The translations under genes and the position numbers were made by a program. From contig NZ_JAHWGP010000028.1 of the NCBI RefSeq assembly GCF_020873915.1, forward strand, positions 1 to 64,000: a stretch of DNA of 64,000 bases, read 5' to 3'. This stretch comes from Streptomyces sp. DH5 (GTDB taxonomy: Bacteria > Actinomycetota > Actinomycetes > Streptomycetales > Streptomycetaceae). The notes under the pieces were generated by a model. It ran no database searches and had not been told where the DNA came from. It was given only the letters and a program-made list of their open reading frames with translations. Shown here one piece after another: positions 31,091 through 39,582 of the stretch. Positions within the stretch are counted from its first letter, which is position 1; the number at the start of each line of letters is the position of its first letter.

Positions 31091-32050
31091 GTGACCACGC
31101 TTGCGCTCGGCCCTGAGTGGCTGAGCCCGGACTACCTGATCGAGACCTTCAGCCTTCCCGGCATCCTGCTGATCGTCTTCGCCGAGTCCGGACTCTTCGC
31201 GTTCCTGCCCGGTGACTCCCTGCTGTTCACGGCGGGTCTCTTCGTGGCCGAGGGCAACTACATCAGTCAGCCGCTGTGGCTGGTGTGCACCCTGATCGTG
31301 CTGGCCGCCGTCATCGGCGACCAGGTCGGGTACATGATCGGCAAGTACCTCGGGCCGAAGCTGTTCAACCGGCCCAACTCCAAGCTCTTCAAACAGGAGA
31401 ACCTGGAGAAGGCGCACGAGTTCATGGAGAAGTACGGCCCCAAGGCGATCGTCCTCGCCCGCTTCGTCCCGATCGTGCGCACCTTCGCCCCCATCACCGC
31501 CGGCGCCGGCCGCATGCGGTACCGCACGTTCCTCACGTACAACGTCATCGGCGGTATCGCCTGGGGCTGCGGTGTCACGGTCGCGGGCTACTGGCTCGGG
31601 CAGATCGCGTTCATCAAGACCAACATCGAGGCGATCATCGTCCTGATCGTCATCCTCTCGGTGGTGCCGATCATCATCGAGTACCTGCGTGAGCGCGGGA
31701 AGAAGAAGCGCGCCGCCGCCGAAGCCCCGGCCACCCCGCAGTACCCGCAGGCCCCGGTGGCCCCGCTCATGGACGACGCCACCACCCAGCTGCGCCGCAT
31801 CCCCCCCGCCGCCCCGCAGCAGCCGTACGGCAACCAGGGCGGTTACCCGCAGCAGCAGCAGCAGCAGCAGCAGCCCCAGCCGCAGCCCCAGCCGCAGCCG
31901 TACGGCAACCAGGGCGGCTACCCGCAGCAGCAGCCCCAGCCGCAGCCGTACGGCAACCAGGGCGGCTACCCGCAGCAGCAGCCCCGGCAACAGCCGTACG
32001 GCAACGACCCGCACTACAACCAGCAGCAGCCCTACAACGGCGGCTACTGA
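31091..32050 (+). CDS. DedA-family membrane protein with Q/G/Y-rich repeat tail
   Basis: 319 aa. The DedA (SNARE-associated/VTT) domain fills about 1-205: GILLIVFAESGLFAFLPGDS with the conserved acidic and F.PGD residues, CTLIVLAAVIGDQVGYMIGK, ARFVPIVRTFAPITAGAGRM (the R...R..P motif), and terminal helices up to VLIVILSVVPIIIEYL. These proteins are implicated in lipid-carrier (undecaprenyl phosphate) translocation and membrane-potential homeostasis. A charged linker (RERGKKKRAAAEAPATP) leads to a cytoplasmic tail built of PYGNQGGYPQQQ blocks and poly-Q/PQ runs (about 245-319). The tail is low-complexity and prion-like; its role is unknown. GTG start. Confidence 0.88.
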   Translation: MTTLALGPEWLSPDYLIETFSLPGILLIVFAESGLFAFLPGDSLLFTAGLFVAEGNYISQPLWLVCTLIVLAAVIGDQVGYMIGKYLGPKLFNRPNSKLFKQENLEKAHEFMEKYGPKAIVLARFVPIVRTFAPITAGAGRMRYRTFLTYNVIGGIAWGCGVTVAGYWLGQIAFIKTNIEAIIVLIVILSVVPIIIEYLRERGKKKRAAAEAPATPQYPQAPVAPLMDDATTQLRRIPPAAPQQPYGNQGGYPQQQQQQQQPQPQPQPQPYGNQGGYPQQQPQPQPYGNQGGYPQQQPRQQPYGNDPHYNQQQPYNGGY

Positions 32051-32058
32051 AGCGTCCA

Positions 32059-32086
32059 CAGGGGCGCGGGGATCTGCGCGACAAGC
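32059..32086 (+). repeat. Interspersed Streptomyces-type intergenic sequence (copy 1)
   Basis: CAGGGGCGCGGGGATCTGCG followed by CGACAAGC. This short GC-rich sequence is recurrent after gene ends in Streptomyces genomes as I recall, and a second copy lies at 36209 in this window. It may form weak secondary structure; function unknown. Confidence 0.6.
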
Positions 32087-32164
32087 TCCGGCCGGCCCGC
32101 GGCCGCCCCTCCGCACGGGGTTCCGAGCCGGACGCCGTCCGCACCGCCGCCGGACGGCACCGCG

Positions 32165-33865
32165 TCAGAATCCCCGCGTCCGCTTGGCCGCCCGGCGCTT
32201 CTCCGGGGAACCGATCCGCAGGAAGATGCGGGAGATCTCCGACCCGAGGTTCACCCCGATCGCGATGGCCATGGCCAGGGCCACGGCCTTCGTGAGGGAC
32301 GCCAGCCCGTCGGTGACCTCGTTCTGGGCGATGCCCAGCAGACCGAAGTACGTGGCGGAACCGGGCAGCAGCGGCCCGATCGCCGCCGTGGTGTACGGCA
32401 GCGCGGACGCGAACCGGTAGCGGGCCAGCAACTGCCCGAACAGGCCCACCACACCGGCCGCCACCGCCGTCGACGCCACGGGGGAGATGCCGCCCGCGAC
32501 GTGCAGCGCCCCGTACACCACCCAGGCGACCCCGCCGTTCAGGGTCGCCATCAGCACCGTGGACCGCTCCTGCTGGAGCAGCACCGCGAAGGCCAGCGAC
32601 AGCGCCATCGACGCGACGATCTGCAGCACCGGGCGTGGATCGCCGGCGAAGTCCGCGTCCGGGTTCAGCTGCGCGCCGAGCTGCACGCCGAAGTACAGCA
32701 CCGTCAGCACACCGGCCACGATGCCCACGAAGAAGTACAGGACCTCCAGCAGCCGCGCCGACGCGGTGATGTAGAAGCCGGTCAGACCGTCCTGCACGCC
32801 CGCCACCAGCGCCCGTCCCGGCAGCAGCGCGAACAGACCACCGGTGATCACCGCGGACGCCTTCACGTCCACGTGCGCCACGGTGAGCGCCACCCCTATG
32901 GCGGCCGGCGGCGTGGCGGCCACCGTGAACTGGTAGAACTCCGGCAGCCCGCGCCCCGCGCACAGCCAGGCCAGCCGGTCGCCGAGCATCGCGCCGACCG
33001 CGGCGGCCACGAACACCAGGAAGCCACCGCCCACCAGCACCGAGGCCGAACCGGCGAGCAGCCCGCTCGCCGCGGTCAGCGTCCAGCCGGAGAACGGGTG
33101 CCGGTTGCGGCGGATCTCCGCCAGCCGCCGGTACGCCTCCTCCAGGGACACGTGGGTCTCGGCGTCGCTGAGGTCGTCCACGAGCTGGTAGACGGCCGCC
33201 AGACGGGTGTAGTCGGGGCTGCGGCGCCGCACCGTGCGGGACGCGGTCACGGGGTCGTCGACCAGCGACGGCTGGTAGGAGATCGCCAGCAGGGTGAAGG
33301 TGACGTTGGGCTCGCAGCGGTCCAGGCCGTAGGAGCGGCACACGGCGAACATCGCCGCCTCCACGTCCTCGGCGCCCTCACCGCCCGCCAGCAGCAGCTC
33401 CCCGATCCGCAGGGTCAGGTCGAGCACGCGCGGCACGGCGGGCCCGGAGTCGTCGTGCCGCTGGATCGGCTCCGGCGCCGGCCGCTCGGTCACCGGCATG
33501 CGCAGCATCGTGCGCATCCGGTCCTGCCACGGCACGTTCCGGGTGAGGCTGACGGCCGGTACGCCGGTCGGCGGGGTGAACGCCGGCGGCGGCTGCTTCG
33601 CGCTGTAGGTGCTGGGCCGGTTGAACGCCGAACCCTCGGGTTCGGCCGGGTGCGGCGGCGCCACGTCCAGGCCGTCCGGCACGGCGAACTCGGACGTCGT
33701 CTCCGACTCCGTGCCGGACGGCCGGGAGACGGCCAGCCCCCGGGGCACGGCGAACTCGGACGTCGTCGACGAGTCCGGCTCGGCCGGCGCCGCGACCCCG
33801 GCGGGTGGCAGGAAGCCACTCCTCGCCTCGTCCGACTGCGGCTTGCGGTCCTCCGCGTCCGTCAC
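32165..33865 (-). CDS. Threonine/serine exporter (ThrE-like, fused N- and C-domains)
   Basis: 566 aa. The membrane part has about ten hydrophobic segments in two halves: a DUF1212/ThrE N-domain (VLDLTLRIGELLLAGGEGAE, FTLLAISYQPSLVDDPVTAS) and a DUF3815-like C-domain (LSLAFAVLLQQERSTVLMAT, AAIGPLLPGSATYFGLLGIA). The first ~150 residues are a soluble extension with two copies of TTSEFAVP, probably cytoplasmic and intrinsically disordered. Predicted proton-driven export of threonine and serine, and possibly small peptides. Single gene, divergent from nothing near; the next gene (ppa) is on the same strand, with a terminator before it. Confidence 0.85.
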   Translation of the reverse strand: MTDAEDRKPQSDEARSGFLPPAGVAAPAEPDSSTTSEFAVPRGLAVSRPSGTESETTSEFAVPDGLDVAPPHPAEPEGSAFNRPSTYSAKQPPPAFTPPTGVPAVSLTRNVPWQDRMRTMLRMPVTERPAPEPIQRHDDSGPAVPRVLDLTLRIGELLLAGGEGAEDVEAAMFAVCRSYGLDRCEPNVTFTLLAISYQPSLVDDPVTASRTVRRRSPDYTRLAAVYQLVDDLSDAETHVSLEEAYRRLAEIRRNRHPFSGWTLTAASGLLAGSASVLVGGGFLVFVAAAVGAMLGDRLAWLCAGRGLPEFYQFTVAATPPAAIGVALTVAHVDVKASAVITGGLFALLPGRALVAGVQDGLTGFYITASARLLEVLYFFVGIVAGVLTVLYFGVQLGAQLNPDADFAGDPRPVLQIVASMALSLAFAVLLQQERSTVLMATLNGGVAWVVYGALHVAGGISPVASTAVAAGVVGLFGQLLARYRFASALPYTTAAIGPLLPGSATYFGLLGIAQNEVTDGLASLTKAVALAMAIAIGVNLGSEISRIFLRIGSPEKRRAAKRTRGF

Positions 33866-33948
33866 GTGCCCTGCGCTCCTCGTACGACACCGTCCGTGAT
33901 CGTTCTACAGCCTGCCCCGTAGGGCCTCAGTATGCGCACGCACGACAA

Positions 33949-33978
33949 AACGGGCCGCACGCACGCGCGCGGCCCGTT
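33949..33978 (-). terminator. Terminator of the pyrophosphatase gene
   Basis: Arms AACGGGCCGC (33949-33958) and GCGGCCCGTT (33969-33978) with a 10-nt loop. Read on the minus strand, TTTTG follows the stem, so it fits the leftward ppa transcript ending 22 bp earlier. Confidence 0.75.
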
Positions 33979-34000
33979 CTGCGTCTCGCAGCGGGAGGGC

Positions 34001-34492
34001 TCAGTGGCCGCCCGTCTCCTTGAAACGCTTGTAGGACCGCTCGATCTCGGCCTCGGCGTCCACCCGGCCGACCCAGTTGGCGCCCTCGACGGACTTGCCC
34101 GGCTCCAGGTCCTTGTAGACCTCGAAGAAGTGCTGGATCTCCAGGCGGTCGAACTCCGACACGTGGTGGATGTCGCGCAGGTGCTCCACGCGCGGGTCCG
34201 TCGACGGGACGCACAGCAGCTTGTCGTCGCCGCCGGCCTCGTCCGTCATGCGGAACATGCCGATGGCGCGGCAGCGGATCAGGCAGCCGGGGAACGTCGG
34301 CTCGTCGAGGATGACCAGCGCGTCCAGCGGGTCGCCGTCCTCGCCGAGGGTGTTCTCGACGAAGCCGTAGTCGGTCGGGTAGGCGGTCGAGGTGAAGAGC
34401 CGACGGTCCAGCCGGATCCGACCCGTCTCGTGGTCCACCTCGTACTTGTTCCGCGAACCCTTCGGGATCTCGATCGTGACGTCGAACTCCAC
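34001..34492 (-). CDS. ppa: Inorganic pyrophosphatase
   Basis: 163 aa from the GTG at 34492, chosen for the GGAGGAG just upstream and because [19 protein letters not shown] is the usual start of actinobacterial Ppa; two ATGs up to 34516 are in frame. Family I soluble PPase: [18 protein letters not shown], and DGDPLDALV with the Mg-binding aspartates. It hydrolyses pyrophosphate to phosphate, pulling nucleic-acid and other biosynthesis forward. Cytosolic, hexameric in relatives. Divergent from the D,D-carboxypeptidase gene (79 bp apart). Confidence 0.93.
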   Translation of the reverse strand: MEFDVTIEIPKGSRNKYEVDHETGRIRLDRRLFTSTAYPTDYGFVENTLGEDGDPLDALVILDEPTFPGCLIRCRAIGMFRMTDEAGGDDKLLCVPSTDPRVEHLRDIHHVSEFDRLEIQHFFEVYKDLEPGKSVEGANWVGRVDAEAEIERSYKRFKETGGH

Positions 34493-34571
34493 CGGACGCT
34501 CCTCCATGATCAGCACATAGTTCTGGTGATTAAGTGTCCCTCACGCAGGTGTGTGATCGCGAAAGGGGCTG

Positions 34572-36197
34572 GTGGTCGTGCCAGAGCTGAGGCCTTGGCG
34601 GGCCGCGAGACCGCACGTCGTGCGGATCGCGGGCGCCGTACGGCCGCGTCTCACCCGGGCCGCGGAGACCGTACGACCACGTCTGGCGCGCGTCGCCGCG
34701 GCCATCGGGCCACGGTTCGCGCGGCCGGACCGGCCGGGATCACCGCGGGTCCCGCGGGGCGCGCGGCCCAAGACCTGGCAGTTCACCGCGACCGCCGCCA
34801 CCGCCGGTCTGGCGCTGGCCGCGGGTGTGGTGACCGCCGCCGGTCCCTGGGACTCCTCGGGCCAGCGTACGGCGGAGCGGGACCGCGCCGTGGCCCTCCA
34901 GGCCTCGCGTGGCACAGATCACGGCGCCGACCGGGCCCGCGCCGGTACGCCGCCCCGCGGGCCGCAGGCCGCCCCACCGGCCCCGTCCGTGCTCACCGGC
35001 CTCGGCGGCACCGCCGTCGCCGCGCGGTCGGCGCCCGCCCCCAAGACCCTCACCGGCGTCCTCGACCCGCTCCTGAAGAACCCGGCGCTGGGCCGACGCT
35101 CCGCCGCCGTGGTCGACGTGGCCACCGGCGAACGGCTCTACGTCACCGGTTCGGCGGACGCGCTGACCCCCGCCTCCACCACGAAGATCGCCACCGCCGT
35201 CGCCGCGCTCTCCGCGATGGGCGCCGACCACCGCCTCACCACCCGCGCGGTGTACGAACCCGACACCCGGGAGGTCGTGCTGGTCGGCGGCGGCGACCCC
35301 ACACTCACCGCCCGCGAGGACGCCCGGGACCTCGCCAGTCTGCGCGAGCTCGCCGAACGCAGCGCCGCCGCCCTCGCCAAGCGCGGGGTGCGCGAGGTGA
35401 CGCTGTCGTACGACACGACCCTCTACAAGGGCGACACGAAGCACCCGATCGGCGTCAACCCCAACCTCGCCGCCGTGACCCCCCTGATGGTCGACGAGGC
35501 GCGCACCGACGACTCCTCCAGCGGACCCGCGCCGAGGGTCCCCGACCCGGCCGCCGACGCCGCGCGGAAGTTCGGCGACCTCCTGAAGGAACACGGCGTC
35601 AAGGTGACGCCCCCCGGCCCGTCGAAGTCCACCACCCGGGCCACCACCCTCGCCACGGTCTCCTCGCCCCCGCTCGCCCTGCTCGTCGAGCGGATGCTGA
35701 CGCACAGCGACAACGACCTCGCCGAGGCCCTGGCCCGGCACACCGCCCTCGCCACCGGCAAGCCCGCCGACTTCGCCGGCGGCGGAGCGGCGATCACCGC
35801 CCGTCTGAAGCAGCTCGGCCTCCCCGTGAAGGGCGCCGACGTCAAGGACGGCAGCGGCCTCGACCGGCGCGACAAGCTCACCGCCGACCTGCTCACCGCC
35901 CTGCTCGTCAAGGCCGGCGACCCCGCCCACCCCGAGCTGCGCCCCGCCCTCACCGGCCTGCCCGTCGCCGGTTTCACCGGAACCCTCGCGGGCCGCTACG
36001 GCGACGGCGCGGCCGGTGTCGTACGGGCCAAGACGGGGACGCTCACCGGGGTGAACACCCTGGCCGGCACGGTCGTCGACCGGGACGGCCGGCTGCTGGC
36101 CTTCGCCTTCCTGGCCAACGGCACCGCCGGCCAGGCACCGGCCCAGACCGCCCTCGACAAGGCCACCACCGCCCTTGCGGCCTGCGGCTGCCGCTGA
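34572..36197 (+). CDS. dacB: D-alanyl-D-alanine carboxypeptidase/endopeptidase (PBP4 class)
   Basis: 541 aa with AAGGGG upstream. A basic cytoplasmic N-terminus (about 60 residues, rich in R) precedes a single hydrophobic segment TATAATAGLALAAGVVTAAG, so it is a signal anchor or secreted after cleavage. The class C penicillin-binding motifs are present: S..K in TPASTTKIATA (S near 202), SDN in LTHSDNDLAEALAR (about 378) and KTG in VRAKTGTLTGVN (about 487). It trims the terminal D-Ala of peptidoglycan stem peptides and/or cuts DD-crosslinks outside the membrane; beta-lactams are inhibitors of the family. A compact accessory domain lies between S..K and SDN, as usual. Confidence 0.9.
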   Translation: MVVPELRPWRAARPHVVRIAGAVRPRLTRAAETVRPRLARVAAAIGPRFARPDRPGSPRVPRGARPKTWQFTATAATAGLALAAGVVTAAGPWDSSGQRTAERDRAVALQASRGTDHGADRARAGTPPRGPQAAPPAPSVLTGLGGTAVAARSAPAPKTLTGVLDPLLKNPALGRRSAAVVDVATGERLYVTGSADALTPASTTKIATAVAALSAMGADHRLTTRAVYEPDTREVVLVGGGDPTLTAREDARDLASLRELAERSAAALAKRGVREVTLSYDTTLYKGDTKHPIGVNPNLAAVTPLMVDEARTDDSSSGPAPRVPDPAADAARKFGDLLKEHGVKVTPPGPSKSTTRATTLATVSSPPLALLVERMLTHSDNDLAEALARHTALATGKPADFAGGGAAITARLKQLGLPVKGADVKDGSGLDRRDKLTADLLTALLVKAGDPAHPELRPALTGLPVAGFTGTLAGRYGDGAAGVVRAKTGTLTGVNTLAGTVVDRDGRLLAFAFLANGTAGQAPAQTALDKATTALAACGCR

Positions 36198-36208
36198 CCA
36201 CCCGGGCC

Positions 36209-36232
36209 CAGGGGCGCGGGGAACCGCGCGAA
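36209..36232 (+). repeat. Interspersed intergenic sequence (copy 2)
   Basis: CAGGGGCGCGGGGAACCGCG followed by CGAA, 11 bases after the dacB stop. It is the same element as at 32059, with two changes in the middle. Next to it is an inverted repeat, GGGGGC/GCCCCC (36238-36258), that may act as a weak terminator. Confidence 0.6.
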
Positions 36233-36412
36233 GGGGGGCCGGGGGCGGAGCCCCCCGGGACGATGGGGGCGCCTCCCGCTCGAGCGGAGTCGGGAGCGGG
36301 GGAGGGGCGGGGCGGTGAGGGCCAGGACGTCCCAGGAAGCGGCGGACCACCCGCAGGCCCCCGCCACCTCGCCGCCCTGCCCCAACCCGCACCACTCACG
36401 TACCGTTGACGC

Positions 36413-37546
36413 ATGACGAGCATCGGTGGCGCCGCTTCTTCCGGGATGGTCGACTGGAACCTCGCGGTCGCGACCGCGACCCGCCTCATGCGGCCGGGCC
36501 CCGACGTGAGCCGCGACGAGGCCCGGGCCGTCGTCGCGGAGCTGCGCCGGCACGCGCGGTCCTCGGAGGAGCACGTCCGGGGCTTCACCGGTATGGGCAC
36601 CGAGGAGACCCACGACACGCCCCTCCTCGTCGTCGACCGCCCCGGCTGGGTCCGGGCCAACGTCGCCGGCTTCCGCGAGCTGCTCAGGCCGCTCCTCGAC
36701 AAAATGCAGGAACGCCGCGGCACCGGGCCCGGCAACGCCGTCCTCGGCGCCGTCGGCGGCAAGGTCACCGGCGTCGAACTGGGCATGCTGCTGTCCTTCC
36801 TCGCCTCCCGCGTCCTCGGCCAGTACGAGACCTTCGCCCCCGCCACCCGCGACCTCCCGGCCGGCGCGAACGGCGGCGGCCGGCTGCTGCTCGTCGCCCC
36901 CAACATCGTCCACGTCGAACGCGAACTCGACGTGGAACCGCACGACTTCCGCCTGTGGGTGACCCTGCACGAGGAGACCCACCGCACCCAGTTCACCGCC
37001 GTGCCGTGGCTGCGGGACCACCTCCAGGGCGAGATCCAGGCGTTCCTGGAGGAGACCGACGTCGACCCCATGACCGTCCTCGAACGCGTACGCGAGGCCG
37101 TGCAGTCGCTCGCCGGCGGGCGGCCCGAGGGCGAGGAGGGCGAGGAGGGGCGCTCCCTCGTCGAGGTCGTGCAGACGCCCGCGCAGCGCGAGATCCTCGG
37201 CCGGCTCACCGCCGTGATGTCACTGCTGGAGGGTCACGCCGACTTCGTGATGGACGGCGTCGGCCCCGAGGTGGTGCCGAGCGTCGCCGAGATCCGCGAG
37301 AAGTTCCAGCAGCGCCGCGCCAAGGGCGCCTCCCGCCTCGACATGGCCCTGCGCAAGCTGCTCGGCCTGGACGCCAAGCTGCGGCAGTACCGCGACGGCG
37401 AACGCTTCGTGCGCGCCGTCGTCGACGAGGTCGGCATGGACGGCTTCAACCGGGTGTGGACCTCGCCCAACACGCTCCCCACCAAGGCGGAGATCGCCAA
37501 ACCGGCGGACTGGGTCACCCGGGTGCACCGCAAACCGGAGGCGTGA
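36413..37546 (+). CDS. Zincin-like metallopeptidase (F420-associated/DUF2342 family)
   Basis: 377 aa. The zinc motif is WVTLHEETHRTQF (H near 185), with the third ligand region in LLEGHADFVMDGVG (about 270). The family (called zinc-dependent metalloprotease or coenzyme-F420 biosynthesis-associated) is widespread in Actinobacteria between dacB and tilS; its substrate is not established. There is no signal peptide, so it acts in the cytoplasm or membrane-peripherally. It is preceded by TACCGT six bases before the ATG with no ribosome site (predicted leaderless). Confidence 0.85.
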   Translation: MTSIGGAASSGMVDWNLAVATATRLMRPGPDVSRDEARAVVAELRRHARSSEEHVRGFTGMGTEETHDTPLLVVDRPGWVRANVAGFRELLRPLLDKMQERRGTGPGNAVLGAVGGKVTGVELGMLLSFLASRVLGQYETFAPATRDLPAGANGGGRLLLVAPNIVHVERELDVEPHDFRLWVTLHEETHRTQFTAVPWLRDHLQGEIQAFLEETDVDPMTVLERVREAVQSLAGGRPEGEEGEEGRSLVEVVQTPAQREILGRLTAVMSLLEGHADFVMDGVGPEVVPSVAEIREKFQQRRAKGASRLDMALRKLLGLDAKLRQYRDGERFVRAVVDEVGMDGFNRVWTSPNTLPTKAEIAKPADWVTRVHRKPEA

Positions 37547-37739
37547 GCCCCGCGCCTCGGCCGGGTGAGGGGTCCGGCCGACGGCAGACGGACGCCCCAC
37601 CAATCACCCGTCCGAGGGACCGTGGGTCCCGGGCAGGCGTGCAATGCTCGGAGAACGGCCCGGTTCTGTCACCATCTACACACTCTGAGTGACCGGACCT
37701 CGGGCTCACCTCCCGAAAACTTCATGAAGGGAACCGGAC

Positions 37740-38765
37740 ATGGGTCCCCATCCTGCGGTCGCGGCGATACGCCTGGCGGTCCGCCGCGTCCTGACCGACA
37801 TCCTCGACGACCACGGCCGCCTCCCCGGCCGGGCCGCGCACGAGCGGCCCTCGTCCCCGCTCGTGCTCGTGGCCTGCTCCGGCGGCGCCGACTCCATGGC
37901 CCTCGCCTCCGCCCTCGCCTTCGAGGCCCCCCGGCTCGGCCTGCGGGCCGGCGGCGTCACCGTCGACCACGGCCTCCAGGCCGGCTCCGACCTGCGCGCC
38001 GCCGACGTCGTCGAGCGCCTGCGCGGACTCGGCCTCGACCCCGCCGAGTCCGTCGCGGTCACCGTCGGCCGCGGCGGCGGCCCCGAGGCCGCCGCCCGGG
38101 ACGCCCGCTACGCCGCCCTGGACACCGCCGCCGAACGGCACGGCGCCGCCGCCGTCCTGCTCGGCCACACCCGCGACGACCAGGCCGAGACCGTCCTGCT
38201 CGGCCTCGCCCGCGGCTCCGGCATCCGCTCCCTGTCCGGAATGGCCGCGGTCTCGGGGGCCGACGGCCGCTACCGGCGCCCCTTCCTCCAGCTCGACCGG
38301 CAGACCGCCCGCACCGCCTGCATGGTCCAGTCCCTCCCCGTCTGGGACGACCCGCACAACGCCGACCCCGCCTACACCCGCTCCCGGCTCCGCCACGAAG
38401 GCCTGCCGGCCCTGGAGAAGGCCCTCGGCAAGGGCGTCGTCGAAGCACTCGCCCGTACGGCCCAGCTCTCCCGCGACGACGCCGACGCCCTCGACGCGTG
38501 GGCCGGCCGGGCCGAAGCAGGCGTCCGCGACGCCGACGGCCGACTCGCCTGTGACGCACTGCACGCCCTGCCGCCCGCCGTGCGCCGCCGCGTGCTGCGC
38601 CGTGCCGCCATCGAGGCCGGCGCACCGGCCGGATCGCTGTTCGCACGCCACATCGAGGAGGTCGACCGGCTGATCACCGGCTGGCGCGGACAGGGGGCCA
38701 TCAATCTCCCCGGCCGGGTCGTCGCCCGCCGGCAGGGTGGCAGACTGGTGATTCGGCAAGGCTGA
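37740..38765 (+). CDS. tilS: tRNA(Ile)-lysidine synthetase
   Basis: 341 aa. N-type ATP pyrophosphatase P-loop [15 protein letters not shown] (47-52 core) and the [20 protein letters not shown] motif. The catalytic part ends near 220; a C-terminal helical domain ([20 protein letters not shown]) binds the tRNA. It converts C34 of tRNA-Ile(CAU) to lysidine, so that the tRNA reads AUA and accepts isoleucine; essential in most bacteria. It lacks the full C-terminal TilS extension of E. coli, as is normal for Actinobacteria. Followed by hpt and ftsH on the same strand, the conserved order. Confidence 0.92.
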   Translation: MGPHPAVAAIRLAVRRVLTDILDDHGRLPGRAAHERPSSPLVLVACSGGADSMALASALAFEAPRLGLRAGGVTVDHGLQAGSDLRAADVVERLRGLGLDPAESVAVTVGRGGGPEAAARDARYAALDTAAERHGAAAVLLGHTRDDQAETVLLGLARGSGIRSLSGMAAVSGADGRYRRPFLQLDRQTARTACMVQSLPVWDDPHNADPAYTRSRLRHEGLPALEKALGKGVVEALARTAQLSRDDADALDAWAGRAEAGVRDADGRLACDALHALPPAVRRRVLRRAAIEAGAPAGSLFARHIEEVDRLITGWRGQGAINLPGRVVARRQGGRLVIRQG

Positions 38766-38833
38766 ATCCGGACCCCTCCGACCCCTGCGGGCCGCGGGGC
38801 GGACCGGACCGGCCGGTGGGACGACCGAAAGTG

Positions 38834-39394
38834 ATGCGGGTGGACGCGAACGACATGGGTGCCGACCTCGAGAAGGTGCTCATCACCAAGGAAGAGATCG
38901 ACGCCAAGCTGGCGGAGCTGGCTGCGAAGATCGACGCGGAGTACGCGGGCAAGGACCTGCTGATCGTCGGCGTGCTCAAGGGCGCGGTGATGGTGATGGC
39001 CGACCTCGCGCGGGCGCTGTCCACCCCGGTCACCATGGACTGGATGGCCGTCTCGTCGTACGGGGCGGGCACCCAGTCCTCCGGTGTGGTGCGGATCCTC
39101 AAGGACCTCGACACCGACATCAAGGGCCGGCACGTCCTGATCGTCGAGGACATCATCGACTCGGGGCTGACCCTGTCCTGGCTGATCTCCAACCTCGGCT
39201 CGCGCGAGCCCGCCTCCCTCAAGGTGTGCACGCTGCTGCGCAAGCCCGAGGCCGCCAAGGTCGCCATCGACGTGGAATGGGCGGGATTCGACATTCCCAA
39301 CGAGTTCGTCGTCGGTTACGGCCTCGACTACGCCGAGAAGTACCGCAACCTTCCGTTCGTCGGTACGCTCGCCCCCCACGTCTACGGGGGCTGA
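38834..39394 (+). CDS. hpt: Hypoxanthine phosphoribosyltransferase
   Basis: 186 aa from the ATG at 38834 ([20 protein letters not shown]); a GTG at 38816 and an ATG at MGADLEK are alternatives. The PRPP-binding loop is [18 protein letters not shown] (about 100-117), with [13 protein letters not shown] upstream and [10 protein letters not shown] at the end. It salvages hypoxanthine (and probably guanine) to IMP/GMP with PRPP. It lies between tilS and ftsH as in most Gram-positive bacteria. Cytosolic. Confidence 0.92.
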   Translation: MRVDANDMGADLEKVLITKEEIDAKLAELAAKIDAEYAGKDLLIVGVLKGAVMVMADLARALSTPVTMDWMAVSSYGAGTQSSGVVRILKDLDTDIKGRHVLIVEDIIDSGLTLSWLISNLGSREPASLKVCTLLRKPEAAKVAIDVEWAGFDIPNEFVVGYGLDYAEKYRNLPFVGTLAPHVYGG

Positions 39395-39582
39395 ACACCA
39401 GGGCCCGGCCCGCCGTACGGTGATCGGGAACCCCGGCGGGCTTTGCGGCGTTGGAGCATGCGTGGACGCGAATGCCGGCCGTCCCCCGCAGCTTCGGGGG
39501 GTCGTGCTGGGGTACCGTCCGAAGAACAGTCTTTATCAAACTCACTATGGCAGGAGGGACGGGGCGGCACCGCTCCGTATGG

